From Pirellula staleyi DSM 6068 (GTDB lineage: Bacteria; Planctomycetota; Planctomycetia; Pirellulales; Pirellulaceae), in assembly GCA_945875845.1 (NCBI GenBank), contig CAMCMB010000038.1:1-64000 (forward strand): DNA of 64,000 nucleotides, read 5' to 3'. This document shows positions 9,141-19,900 of the stretch, in pieces (the first letter of the stretch is position 1; the number at the start of each line of letters is the position of its first letter). The translations under genes were made by a program, and so were the position numbers. The notes under the pieces were generated by a model, which did no database searches, had not been told where the DNA came from, and saw nothing but the letters and a program-made list of their open reading frames with translations.

Positions 9141-9869
9141 ATGAATTTGGGAAAACGTTGTATTGCTGAGTGTTTTGGAACATTTTGGCTCGTTTTTGGT
9201 GGGTGCGGGAGCGCCGTTTTAGCGGCGGTTTTTGCCGGACAAGTCGATCAGACACCTATAAGTCTGGGAATTGGTTTTGTCGGGGTTTCGCTCGCGTTCG
9301 GACTTACGGTTCTAACCATGGCGTACACCATCGGTCACATTTCGGGTTGCCATTTGAATCCGGCTGTGACGCTTGGCCTAACCGCAGGCGGACGCTTTAA
9401 AAGCGCGGATGTCGGGCCGTACATTGTGTCGCAAGTCATTGGCGGGATATTGGGAGCGGGCGTTCTTTATTTGATTGCGTCAGGAAACTCCAGTTTCAGC
9501 CTTGCCGGTGGATTTGCTTCGAATGGTTATGCAGAGCACTCGCCAGGAAAGTACACGCTTTTAAGCTGTTTTGTGGCTGAGTTTGTTTTGACCTTTTTCT
9601 TTCTGTTCATCATCCATGGTGCAACGGACAAGCGCGCACCGGCAGGCTTCGCACCGATTGCGATCGGACTTGGTTTGACGCTTATCCATTTGATTGGAAT
9701 TCCCGTAACGAATCTATCGGTCAACCCAGCTCGATCCACGGGCCCTGCACTTTTCGTTGGAGGCTGGGCGATTATGCAGCTTTGGTTGTTTTGGGTAGCA
9801 CCCATTCTTGGAGCGATCGCCGCTGGCGTCTTTTACAAGACCGTCTTTGAATCGGACACGGATAGATAA
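9141..9869 (+). CDS. aqpZ: Aquaporin Z-type water channel
   Basis: A six-helix channel of 242 residues. The two half-helix motifs are [10 protein letters not shown] (NPA at 73-75) and [15 protein letters not shown] (NPA at 195-197, with selectivity-filter Arg198). The sequence [10 protein letters not shown] gives the His expected in the filter of AqpZ-type water channels. The residue equivalent to the filter Thr of E. coli AqpZ appears to be Leu192 by my counting, which would alter pore polarity; this needs an alignment. AAGAGGG precedes the ATG. A single gene flanked by intergenic repeats. Confidence 0.92.
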   Translation: MNLGKRCIAECFGTFWLVFGGCGSAVLAAVFAGQVDQTPISLGIGFVGVSLAFGLTVLTMAYTIGHISGCHLNPAVTLGLTAGGRFKSADVGPYIVSQVIGGILGAGVLYLIASGNSSFSLAGGFASNGYAEHSPGKYTLLSCFVAEFVLTFFFLFIIHGATDKRAPAGFAPIAIGLGLTLIHLIGIPVTNLSVNPARSTGPALFVGGWAIMQLWLFWVAPILGAIAAGVFYKTVFESDTDR

Positions 9870-10079
9870 TCCGTATATCGAGGCAGCGATCACTAGAATG
9901 AGGGATTTCGCCGCATCGTGCGCCGAAGGTTTATCGCATAAGCCAAAATCGGAATGGAAGGGAGCGATCCCTCGAAAAGGGCCGCTCCCCAGTCCGACTT
10001 GGGGCTACACGACGCTCGGGTTGCACTAAGGTTATATAAACCTATTCAACGGAAATTCCACTTCCTACTGGAGCAAGGC

Positions 10080-11729
10080 CTACTTCGGGGAATAACTGTA
10101 AAACAATTGAAGGCCACCATCGAATTGGCGGTCAGATCCACCACCAACCGGGCCAACATACGATGCCGTCAAGTTGGATCTCTTTCCGAACTCGAACGTA
10201 GTGCCCGCTACTATGTTGGTTAGGCTTGTCGTTCCGGTGAAATTGCCGACTTGGAATGGTCCTGCGGTCACAACGTCGCCGGGTTGGAGTGCGCTGTTCT
10301 GGTGAAGTTCGACCATCGGGATGATCCCGGTTAGCCCACCCTTCTCATTGCTTCGGTAGAGCCAGTAGCCAGCTCCGACGTCGAGAAAGAGATTGCTTGG
10401 GTCCGTGATTCGACCTGCGCTCGTTAGACCTGAACCAGTCGAGTTTATTGCAACTCGATTGCCTGAGGCCGCTCCATCCCACTGAAGGAACGATTGGACG
10501 AAGAAGCGATCATTGGGTGTGTACAGTCCACCAAGGAACGGTTGAAGCCGAACAGACTCATTCTGAATGCTTAGGAGCGGTGTGCCATTGGCATACGAAA
10601 CTCGCGTATCGGAAGCGGTGGGCGTGACGACTCCTAGGCCGCCGGATAGAGCGAATCTCCCAGTATCCAGCAGCATTGATTTTAAGTAGACGGTCAGATT
10701 TCCAAATCTTGTGTCGGATCCGCTGCTGAACGAATCGCCATTGAGCGTTGACGAGGTGACTGTGTTGGCAGCAAAGGGAGCACGAACTTCGACGGAAAAC
10801 ATTCCATCTCCAAACGACTTTTCAAATCCAGGTACGTAGCGATTGAGATGTTGACCTCCGTTGCTGTACCGGACATTATCCAGGTAGCTATATCGGAAGA
10901 AGAAGCGATCCTGAGGAAGAATCGTCCCCCCCTCGGCGATTTTCATTCGCCCAACGCCACCGCTAGATGCATCGGCTAGGGCAGTATTAAACCGGACGAG
11001 GTAGTCATAAAAATAGTAGGCATCGAAGTCCTCGCCACCCGTAAGCGTATCGACGCCACCTTGGAGGAATGCTCCAGAAGCGCCCGCATTCAGTGTTGTC
11101 GTTCCTGGCAGCGTGTTGCGAGTTAGGAACAGGGCATCAATGGCTGAGTTGTATGCACCAGGAGGGGGCTGGATGGCAATGATGTCAAACGCTTGGCCGG
11201 TGGAGGCAAGCTGAGATTGAATCTGAGCAATGGTTTGCGATGTCGTAAGCGTCGCATCGCTGTTTACGATACCTATAAGCGTTGCGCTAGGAATTGGTGA
11301 TCCGGAACGCAGGAGAACTTGAAGTTGTTGGCTTGACTGCAGTGAAGTGCTAAAAATCCCAACTGGCCCCGGTTCGGAAATGGCAAGAACGCTTGAGTTG
11401 GGTGGTAGAACAAGAGGAGCATCCAAGTCATCGGCCAAGACGACAAGTCGATCGAGGACCGAATCGCTACGGAACCCCATCGAACCGGCATAAAAATCGC
11501 CCATCATGGCAGGCGTACGAAAACGCCAATCGCAGGCTGACTTCGAGTTCCGAAAGAGAGACTTCGCAATCCCCAGATCATTGATGCGAAGGTCATCACA
11601 GGACGTTGCAACGGATTGATCGCACGCACCTTCATCATTAGGCAATGCTCGGGTAGGCTCGCCAGCGGAAAGGCTTCCACTAAAACTTAGTAATCCTAAA
11701 ACGGTTCCGAACCAAAATTTCGAATGCAT
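10080..11729 (-). CDS. Secreted outer-membrane beta-barrel candidate
   Basis: 549 residues with a signal peptide (MHSKFWFGTVLGLLSFSGSLSA). The first half has a small alpha/beta-like region (SSVLAISEPGPVGIF, ATLIGIVNSDA). The second half, from about residue 230, alternates amphipathic strands typical of an outer-membrane barrel (RFFFRYSYLDNV, GMFSVEVRAPF, RFALSGGLGVV, RFFVQSFLQWDG, LTASYVGPVGGG) and ends LQLFYSYSPK. Comparable barrels are common and uncharacterised in planctomycetes. No enzymatic motif is visible. Transcribed alone. Confidence 0.65.
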   Translation of the reverse strand: MHSKFWFGTVLGLLSFSGSLSAGEPTRALPNDEGACDQSVATSCDDLRINDLGIAKSLFRNSKSACDWRFRTPAMMGDFYAGSMGFRSDSVLDRLVVLADDLDAPLVLPPNSSVLAISEPGPVGIFSTSLQSSQQLQVLLRSGSPIPSATLIGIVNSDATLTTSQTIAQIQSQLASTGQAFDIIAIQPPPGAYNSAIDALFLTRNTLPGTTTLNAGASGAFLQGGVDTLTGGEDFDAYYFYDYLVRFNTALADASSGGVGRMKIAEGGTILPQDRFFFRYSYLDNVRYSNGGQHLNRYVPGFEKSFGDGMFSVEVRAPFAANTVTSSTLNGDSFSSGSDTRFGNLTVYLKSMLLDTGRFALSGGLGVVTPTASDTRVSYANGTPLLSIQNESVRLQPFLGGLYTPNDRFFVQSFLQWDGAASGNRVAINSTGSGLTSAGRITDPSNLFLDVGAGYWLYRSNEKGGLTGIIPMVELHQNSALQPGDVVTAGPFQVGNFTGTTSLTNIVAGTTFEFGKRSNLTASYVGPVGGGSDRQFDGGLQLFYSYSPK

Positions 11730-12109
11730 GGCGTGTACCCAAACTGTTCCGTCAGAATATAGTAAGACAGCTTAATTATCGGTAAACCGGGGGGTGGGTT
11801 GTTTTGTTTTCAGGGATTCTTCTAAAGACACCTGCGAAAGCACTGGAACAATCGACACAAACTGCCTGGCTTGAAACAAACTAGAGAATGCTATCAATGC
11901 CTGTCGAGATTGCAGCTCCCTCGACTGCAGGGCAGCTGACTTCAAATGCTTATCAACCCGGATTACGCATACTGACATTCCACTAAGTCAGCCGAAGCCG
12001 GAAAAGAGTTCTGGCACCTCTTTCAAACCATGGCGTTTATTGACGTCATTTGCCATTCATTTTGAAATGCTGCATCGTTCCAGCAATCCATTAACACGGA
12101 AACAAGAAA
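11730..12109. other. Intergenic region, nothing recognised
   Basis: Divergent upstream regions of the barrel-protein gene and the ParD-like gene. No convincing gene, repeat or terminator was seen. It must contain both promoters. ParD/ParE complexes usually bind just upstream of parD, so an operator is expected near 12050-12105, but no palindrome stood out. Confidence 0.4.
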
Positions 12110-12355
12110 ATGAGTTCATCGATCAACCTGTCGTTAACGGATGAGTTGAGGGCATTCGTTGACGCGAATTCTGGGGATGGAACGCTGTACGCGACTCCCA
12201 GCGAATTTATGCGAGATCTTTTACGGCAACAGAAAAGTAGACAGGAAGCGGCCGCTGCACGTGACGCAATCCTGGAAGGATATCAGGATGCCATCCATGG
12301 TCGAATGCATGCCTTCAAGGGCGATCTTCGCAGCCTGTTAAAGAAAGTCCCGTAG
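12110..12355 (+). CDS. parD: ParD-like antitoxin (ribbon-helix-helix)
   Basis: An 81-residue protein. The N-terminal strand SSSINLSLTDELRAFVDA and the segment YATPSEFMRDLLRQQ match the ribbon-helix-helix DNA-binding part of ParD/CC2985-family antitoxins. The charged C-terminal half would wrap the toxin. The TAG stop overlaps the GTG start of the next gene by 1 base (TAGTG), the usual translational coupling of type II toxin-antitoxin pairs. Confidence 0.85.
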   Translation: MSSSINLSLTDELRAFVDANSGDGTLYATPSEFMRDLLRQQKSRQEAAAARDAILEGYQDAIHGRMHAFKGDLRSLLKKVP

Positions 12356-12743
12356 TGGCCAAGCAAGCCGGCAAAAAGCGGACGGTTCATCTAACCGAGC
12401 GTGCGCTGCGCGACATTGCAGGCATTGAATCCTATTCATTGGAACAATTCGGAAAGGAAGTCGCCGCACAGTACATCGGTAAGCTCGAAGCAGGAATCGG
12501 TCGGGTCTCGGACAACGCTGAACTGCTTCGCGAAGAATCGCACTTTCACGAGTCGCTTAAGTTTTACCGAATCGAGCAGCATCTGCTGGTTTGCGAAACG
12601 GGATCGAGGGCAAGATCATTATCCTGACGCTACTGCACGCCTCGCTGGACATACCATCGCGGCTCGCCGAGTTAGAACCGAAGTTGTCGATAGAAGCCGA
12701 AATGCTGTTGACGCAATCCCTGAATCCGATGAAAGGTACCTGA
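12355..12743 (+). pseudogene. parE: ParE/RelE-type toxin gene broken by a 1-base frameshift
   Basis: The first frame gives HLTERALRDIAGIESYSLEQFG..., a typical ParE start with GTG initiation at 12355, but it ends early at RARSLS (stop at 12625-12627). From 12606 the adjacent frame continues with EGKIIILTLLHASLDIPSRL and a tail ending KGT at 12741-12743, which is the expected ParE C-terminus. Inserting one base near 12603-12604 (GGA-TCGAG to GGA-ATCGAG) restores a toxin of about 130 residues. The loss of the last strand and helix should inactivate the toxin. A sequencing error would look the same. Confidence 0.8.
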
Positions 12744-12759
12744 CACTTTTTCTGCTTTC

Positions 12760-12975
12760 TTAAGCAACTGTCGACAATTGCTCAACTTTGGTCATACAAA
12801 CCAGAGCCAACCAAATTGCAAGATAACGACCATCTGTCCCACGTTTCATCAGGTAGCAAGTGGTGCTGTCAACCGCCACATCGCGTAGACTTTCAATATC
12901 GTAGCTCGATCCATCCTTCATCGTGACACGAACCGGGCCGTGTTCAATTGCTTGCAAAAGCGTTTCGCGGTCCAT
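12760..12975 (-). CDS. Small conserved hypothetical protein
   Basis: 71 residues starting MDRETLLQAIEHGPVRVTM. The frame extends to 12987, but the ATG at 12975 has GAGG about 7 bases upstream. No signal peptide; a predicted beta-rich fold with a hydrophobic segment AIWLALVCM near the C-terminus. I recall similar short proteins in planctomycete genomes, but no function is known. It is convergent with the broken toxin gene. Confidence 0.55.
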   Translation of the reverse strand: MDRETLLQAIEHGPVRVTMKDGSSYDIESLRDVAVDSTTCYLMKRGTDGRYLAIWLALVCMTKVEQLSTVA

Positions 12976-13092
12976 TATCAACCTCACAAGCTATCGGAAA
13001 CCCTTACGTTTTTTCAACGAAGGCTCACAACAGCAGTGCAGAATTCAAGAATATTGCAATACAACGCAATCGTCAACATTCCCAAAAAAAGC

Positions 13093-13210
13093 CACAGCCG
13101 ACAAAAGTCAAAGTAGTAGGCACATTCCATGTGCCGTCCACCTGGAATCCTGGAAAAAGCTCGACTGCGAACGGCACGGCGGAGCGTGCCTGCTACTTTT
13201 GTCGGCTGTG
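13093..13210. repeat. 118-bp imperfect palindrome, MITE-like
   Basis: The left arm begins CACAGCCGACAAAAG and the right arm ends CTTTTGTCGGCTGTG, perfect inverted termini of 15 bp. The arms stay complementary inward (TAGTAGGCAC... against GTGCCTGCTA..., then GTGCCGT against ACGGCAC) apart from a 6-base insertion in the left arm. No coding capacity. It may be a miniature mobile element or a large cruciform-forming repeat. Confidence 0.8.
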
Positions 13211-13327
13211 TCACGGCAAGCATCGATGGTGACCCCATGAACGGTCCCCTTGTACGCGCCTTCGGTTGCCTCATCGCCGATCTTGCCGAAACCCCATGTC
13301 CAGGTCCTGCCTCCACTACTTGGGGCA

Positions 13328-13975
13328 TTACGTTATTGAATCAATACATTCGCACGCTCCTTCATCAACAAAATGTTCCTCACCAACCACTACGATTGCT
13401 TCCAGTCGGGAATTGCTTGGAGGTAGATATCGTAGAAGTCCCAACGCTGTATTTTGCTGGATTGACGAGGCAATCGCATCGTAGTCAAACGCCAGAACGT
13501 CAGCAGTATCTTTCGACGCCCATTGTTCCACAAGTTGTTTTAGGTCACTCAACGAATCGTTCGAGAGTACGATCAAGCCTCGCCCCCAGTTCAGTATGGC
13601 ACTTGCGCTGGAATCGAAGCTAAAATCCGAAAGATCGACGATAGCTCCCAACCGGGTGTCACCATGCCCGCATTCAATCTCAAATGCGATGTGCGGAAGC
13701 TGCCTAAGCACTTTGTGCTCCCATAAAACGCCCTTTTTGCTGCGCATTGCAGAGGGACTTCCGACGTCACTGAAGAGAATCAGAATTGGCGGTTTTCCAA
13801 GACACTTCGCAAAGCTCCTTACCAAAGTCATAGCCATAAATTCGGGCTTTGGCTCAGCGTCGTATTCTCGTTCCGACCGAAAATGCCAAATCTTTGCGAC
13901 AACTGGCTGTTCTAGTTTCCCGCAGAAGTAGAAAGCTCGATCTTTCCATGCCGTAGTAGAGTCGAATTCAACCAT
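13328..13975 (-). CDS. Probable immunity protein for the giant RHS toxin
   Basis: 215 residues, no signal peptide, so cytoplasmic. It starts MVEFDSTTAWKDRAFYFCGK. The gene begins 2 bp after the stop of the giant YD-repeat toxin gene on the same strand, the position normally held by the cognate immunity gene in polymorphic toxin systems. The sequence is mixed alpha/beta with no recognised motif (PPILILFSDVG, GRGLIVLSND, LEAIVVVGEEHF). The immunity role is inferred from position and absence of an export signal, not from a recognised family. Confidence 0.6.
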   Translation of the reverse strand: MVEFDSTTAWKDRAFYFCGKLEQPVVAKIWHFRSEREYDAEPKPEFMAMTLVRSFAKCLGKPPILILFSDVGSPSAMRSKKGVLWEHKVLRQLPHIAFEIECGHGDTRLGAIVDLSDFSFDSSASAILNWGRGLIVLSNDSLSDLKQLVEQWASKDTADVLAFDYDAIASSIQQNTALGLLRYLPPSNSRLEAIVVVGEEHFVDEGACECIDSIT

Positions 13976-13977
13976 AT

Positions 13978-16900
13978 TTAATTCCCAAAGAAGTGGTGCT
14001 GCTTCAGTTTTTCAAAAGCCGGACCAGCATTGAAATGCCAACCTTGATCCCCTACGCCGCCAGGTCCGCCGAACGAAGCAGGCTTGTCAAGCCGAATGTG
14101 AATCTTCTGTCCGGCGCTGTTGAGATACTCGTATAGAACTACGTTTCGATCATCGAGCCCAAGCTTGATCCCTTCTGGGGTGTTCGGCTTGATCGTACGC
14201 AAAGGTTGGGCACTGCGCGGAATACCGTTTGCTTCCTTCGCAGCGCGTAACGCTGCATTGCGAGTACCAGAAATCGTGTCTGCGATTCCCTTAACTGGGG
14301 CAGGGAATCCAGGCTCACCACAATTGTTATGAACAAGTACTCCCAAGTGCGAGACCAAATACACATGGTCGAATTGGACTTCAAGGTTCATCACCTGCTC
14401 GCGACTAGCGGATTCTTTGACAGAAAGTACATCAAGTTGCGATTTCAAGCCTTGCAAAAATTCCCCTTTTGACAGTTGATCTGCCCTAACGAATTCCTGT
14501 TTCGTCGCAGACCAGAAAGGGTGATTTGCAGTACATCTGATTGGTTCCTCCAATCCCGCAACCTGAATTTCGACCAAGTCATTCGAATGGTGAACGAACT
14601 TACCCGTGACAATCTGGCCGTTGCCACTAGAGATTTCTGGACACGCGTCAATGCTGATCAATTGTGCGACTCCAGAGACTCCCAGTTCCTGAAGGTCGAG
14701 AGTCACTTGCCGTTTGACTTCTAGTTGGTGCTCTTCAATCCAGCTCTCTGGTCTGAGCAGTTGGATATCGACATATTCGTTGTTGCTCTTTTGCAACCGA
14801 AGGTGAATGTGACGCCACTCTTGATTATCGACTTCGGATTGAAACTCATCCTTGCCGAGAGGATTGGTCACTAACACGCGATCCCCGATCGCTACGTCTC
14901 GAATAGGGCGCAACACAGGTTCGTCGGAGCGGCCGACAACGGTACTGGCGGACGAATTGGGGGCAACAGAATGTCCGTACCAATCTGAATTCGTCCCGAT
15001 GAGACCGGCTGCAACAAAACAAATCGCCATCCAAATCCGTGCGAGATGCAACCGGAAAGATCCATTGGTTGAATCGATTGGTTGAGCTTCAACTTGTGGA
15101 GCAGTCATTCGTTGTCTGGTTTGACTTTCGGGAGTAATTGCATCTTCGACGTAGATCGTGGTCACGGAAGCTTCATTTCTCTCGGCTTGCGAGGCATCGA
15201 TGCTTGTTTTCATCGATGAGCAATTTTCGGATGGATGATTGAGTTTGAATTCTGTTTCTGTCTTGAGCTTATCGTGCATATCCCCCTGAGTTTCGTCGTA
15301 AAGATCGTCGCTAAGCAACGCTAGATCATGTAGTCCTATGTCGCAAGCAAGAGTCGACCCCTTCTTTCGACGTTTTCCGCGTATTACCTGAGCACCAGCG
15401 ATTCCTACCAAGGCAATGGCAGAAGCGACGAGAACTTCGCTAACCTCCCATTCATCTGCATAAACGCCTGGGTTGACACCGGCCAAAAACATCTGAGTAG
15501 GAGGTGATTCTTGGTTTTCGTCCGGCGCTAGCCAAACCAAGGTATCTCCGACGAAGCACGCCCCGTTATTTGGATTGTTGGGTCCGTTGGGTCCGTTGGG
15601 TCCGTTGGGTCCATTGGGTCCATTGGGTCCATTCGGTCCATTGGGTCCATTCGGTCCATTCGGTCCATTCGGTCCGTTGGGTCCGTTCGGTCCGTTGGGT
15701 CCGTTGGGTCCATTCGGTCCATTCGGTCCGTTTGGTCCGTTCGGTCCGTTCGGTCCATTCGGTCCGTTTGGTCCGTTTGGTCCGTTCGGTCCGTTCGGTC
15801 CGTTCGGTCCGTTCGGTCCATTCGGTCCGTTCGGTCCATTCGGTCCATTTGGTCCATTAGAGCCATTCGGTCCACCAGAGCCATTAGGTCCACCAGAGCC
15901 ATTAGGTCCACCAGAGCCGTTGGGGCCACCAGAGCCTCCAGGACCGCCAGAGCCTCCAGGACCGCCAGAACCACCAGAGCCTCCTGGACCACCGTTGGGA
16001 CCTCGAGGAGTGACTCGCACAAATCCAACGGCGCAACCAGCTCGAACGGTGAACTGTGCCGCGTTTTGCGATGTCGCGATATCGTAAGCGTCAAGAACAA
16101 GTCCTACGAACAAGAATAGCCCAGCAATTCCGCCAGTAGATGTGACGGAAACTACGCCGAAAGCGCCTCCAAACGCAGCGCCATATAACGCACCCTGAGC
16201 TGCACCTGCTCCAGGATCGCCACCGCCAGCAGCAGCGTCAAGGTAACCGCACACAAGTCCTTCGATTGCCCCAATTGTTGCCCCGATAATAAACGCGGAA
16301 AGAGCTGCATATGAAAGCAAAGAGACCTCGCCGCTGGGATCAACTCCGTTTAGAGGTGTATTGAATACGTACCGATAAAGATTGGTATCCCCTCCCCCGA
16401 ATTGCAACGGATCTTGACCGAGAAATCTACCTTGGACCGGATCATAAAAGCGTGCTCGATAATAGTAGAGTCCTGTTGACGACTCGTACTCTCGCCCGGT
16501 GAATCTATATCGACCGGCCTCACTCGGATTTGTTTCACGAATAACTTCGCCAAAACTGTTATAATCGATATGGTTGATCAGTACTCCGTTTGCATCGAGA
16601 ACATCGCGAACACTGCCAAGCCGGTCTGTTAGCTGCCAAGTGACTCCTTCACTTTGCTGATACTTCGCAAGAATTTGATCAATCGCGTTTCCGTAAAGAT
16701 ATCGGGAAACAATCTTACCTGAACTATCTAAATCGGCCCAAACGTGTTCTCCGTTGTAAACGAAGTGCACTGAAGTGGCGGTGCCCGCCCCTTCGCCGTC
16801 GCTATCCTCGATGCGTCCGATGCGTCGATCAAAAATGTCGTAAACATAGGTTATAGTGTAAATGGTTCGCTGGCTGGCGTCTTTAATGACTACCGACGTC

Positions 16901-19900
16901 ATTCGATTGCGATGGTCGTACTCATAGTGCGAAACATTTCCCGTGCTACGCTCCGTCTTTGTTATGAGATTGCCTTCGAGGTCGTAGACGTAGTCGTATT
17001 TGCCATCGGCCAATATCTGATTGCTCGCACCGACGGTGATACCTCCGCCAATGCGGTTGCCGTTTGCATCATAGGTATAATTCTCGTCTCCGAAGACCGA
17101 ATGATCCGCACCAACCAACTGAGCGTTTGCGTCGTAGGTATATACTGATCGATTCGCGTTATTCGACTCCGCGATCAATCGATCTAGCGAATCGTAGTCA
17201 TACTCGTACGAAGCGACGATCGTATCAAGGGCGTTTAAGTGCGCGATATCGGACAATCGTCCAAATGCATCGTATGAGTATCTTGATTGAGAAGCGACGC
17301 CGGTGCCTGCTGGAGAAGAGAACCGTTTTATTGCATTGATCGCACCATTGTCACCATATGAATACTCAACTCGTGCCCCCAAAGTGCCATCCGTTCGCCA
17401 CGTTTGCATTGCGAGCTGATCACGCACGTTGTAACTCTGTGTAAGGCTTCCGCCCGCAGTATCGCTAATCGTAGCAATGTTGCCGACGGCATCGTACTGA
17501 TAAGTCAACTTCAACGGATTCGGAAGCGAGCGACTCCCCCCTTCCACTGCCACGATTCGATCCGTTGCGTCTCGATTAAACCGGTACTGACTAAAGGCAT
17601 CCTCTCCGCCGATCGTATTGCCTTCGACATCATACTCGAACGATATAGAATGTATGACCCTATCAACGTCCAACCAACGTTCGTTTTCCAATTGATCAAG
17701 TTGGGTGTAGGCAAACCTTCTCGTTCGACCGTTTCGATCTATTGATTCGACAACGTTGCCAACGGCGTCATAGCGGTATTGACGGTTACTATTGATCGGA
17801 TCAGCGTGATTTACGAGTCGATCCAAAGAGTCATATTGAAACTGGTTCTTGTTTCCAAGTGGGTCCAGGATTTCAGTTATGTTGCTAACGGCGTCGTACG
17901 AATATCGAGTAATCTCACCTTTAGGGTCAACGGATGTAACAAGCCGGTTTAGCTTGTCATGAGACCTGAGTACTTTCGAACCGATCGGGTCCGTTGTTTC
18001 AACCAAGTTACCTACGGAGTCGTACTTAAACGTTGCTGTACCACCGCTCGCGATCTGAGTTTGGATAAGTCGATTCAATCCATCGAATTGATTTGTCGAG
18101 TTGCCTGTCAGTGGATCCGTTAGGCCAACTAGATTTCCGTTAGCGTCGTAAGAATTTCGTGTCGTAAGACCAGACGGATCTGTCGATGAGCTAAGTCGGT
18201 TCAAACTATCATAGGCATACGCAGTTGCACGCCCAAGCGAGTCGATTTCGCGTGTGACGTTTCCGACCGGGTCGTATTCGAAGGAGCTTTGATTGCCAAG
18301 TGCGTCAATCGCAACCACCAAGCGAGAAAGTTCATCGAAACGATACTGGTTCTTGTTACCCAGCGGATCAATGTATTCCGTCAAGTTGCCGATCGCGTCG
18401 TAGTCGTAGTGCGTTGTGCCTCCAACGGGATTCGTCGCCGATATCAATCGGTTCAAGCCATCGTAGGCATAGGTTGTGATTCTACCGAGCGGGTCCGTGT
18501 GCTGGACGACATTGCCTTCAGCGTCACGAACATATACGTTTATCCCTCCTAAAGCGTCTCTAGTTGAGATCAAACGTCCGACCGAATCGTAGTCGTAGGA
18601 AGTTACGCGTCCAAGTTGGTCAGTAACCGACTGCTGATAGCCTGCTGGGTCATACAAAAACCTAGACTCTCCACCAAGTGCGTCGATTTGTTTTGTTACG
18701 CGTCCAGCATAGTCATAGTCAAATTTTGTTTCACGAGCTAGCGAATCCACGATGGACGTAACATTGCCGACCGAGTCATACCCGTATTGAGTTAGGCCTC
18801 CGAGAGGGTCGGTTATTGCTGTTATTTGACCACTTCTGCGATAGGTGTAGCGAGTCGCAAATCCTCGTGGATCCGAGAGACTTGTTAACTGGCCAGAAGC
18901 GTCATAATCGTAAATAGTTTGACCGCCAAGGGCATCGATCGTCTTCGTTCGGTAATTTCTCGCGTCATACTCATAACGAGTTGTGTTGCCATTTGCGTCG
19001 GTATTTGAAACGATATTGCCATTCCGATCGTACGCGTATGAGACTGTCATTCCTTGTTGTGTCGTCGATACGAGCTTGCCTTTGGGGTCGTACGCAAACG
19101 TCGATCTGCTTCCATTCGGATCAATTCGAGCTGTCATACGGCCGACGGCATCGTATTCATATCTTGTAACGCCCCCCTCTGCATCGATTGCTTTGGTGCG
19201 TCTTCCGGCAGCATCGTATTCGAACGTAGTTGATCGCCCCAGTCGATCGACAATTTTATTTACTCGCGGCCCCTCATACTCATACGAGACTGTTTTGCCA
19301 GCATGATCCGTCGTAGAAAGTAAGCGACCAATGTTGTCGTAGAAGTACTTGGTAACTTTTCCTCGCTCGTCTGAAAATTGAGTCGTATTGCCTCTCGCAT
19401 CGTAGCGAAACGAGACACTACTTCCGTCAGGATTGATCACTCGCGTTGGTAAACCACGAGAATCTGCGTATTCAAAGCGAGTAGTCTGTTCATTGGGATC
19501 AGTACGGCTTTGCAGCCTTCCTGAATTGTCATACGTGAATCGCAAAACACTGCCCGCTTCATCTGTCTGGCGAATCAGGTTTCCCTTTGAATCGTAATCG
19601 TAGGTGATTTTCCGACCAAGTTGATCCGTAACGGTTTGTACAAGACTATTACGGTATGTGTAGGAAATGGTCTGACCGAGAGCATCGGTCGACTTGACGA
19701 CATTTCCCGAGGTATCGTAAGAAAAGGTCGTTATATTCCCCTTAGCATCTGTCACTTGGATTGGATTGTTGTTGGCGTCATAGGAAGCGAGAATGACATT
19801 GCCAAGCGCGTCCGTTTCACTTAAGACATTCCCCTTCGCATCGTAGGACATGCGAGTAGCGTTACCGAGAGCGTCGCGAACAACTGCTTCGTTTCGATCA

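Noticed and set aside
9960-9989. Hairpin GGAGCGATCCCT/AAGGGCCGCTCC after aqpZ as terminator
   Set aside because: A stem is possible, but it has mismatches and no T tract follows.
15504-16100. Three long frames overlapping the Gly-Pro-Asn repeat (repetitive Phe-Gly-Pro, Val-Arg and Asp-Arg-Thr peptides)
   Set aside because: Shadows of the 9-bp tandem repeat inside the giant gene; a codon-sized period keeps every frame open.
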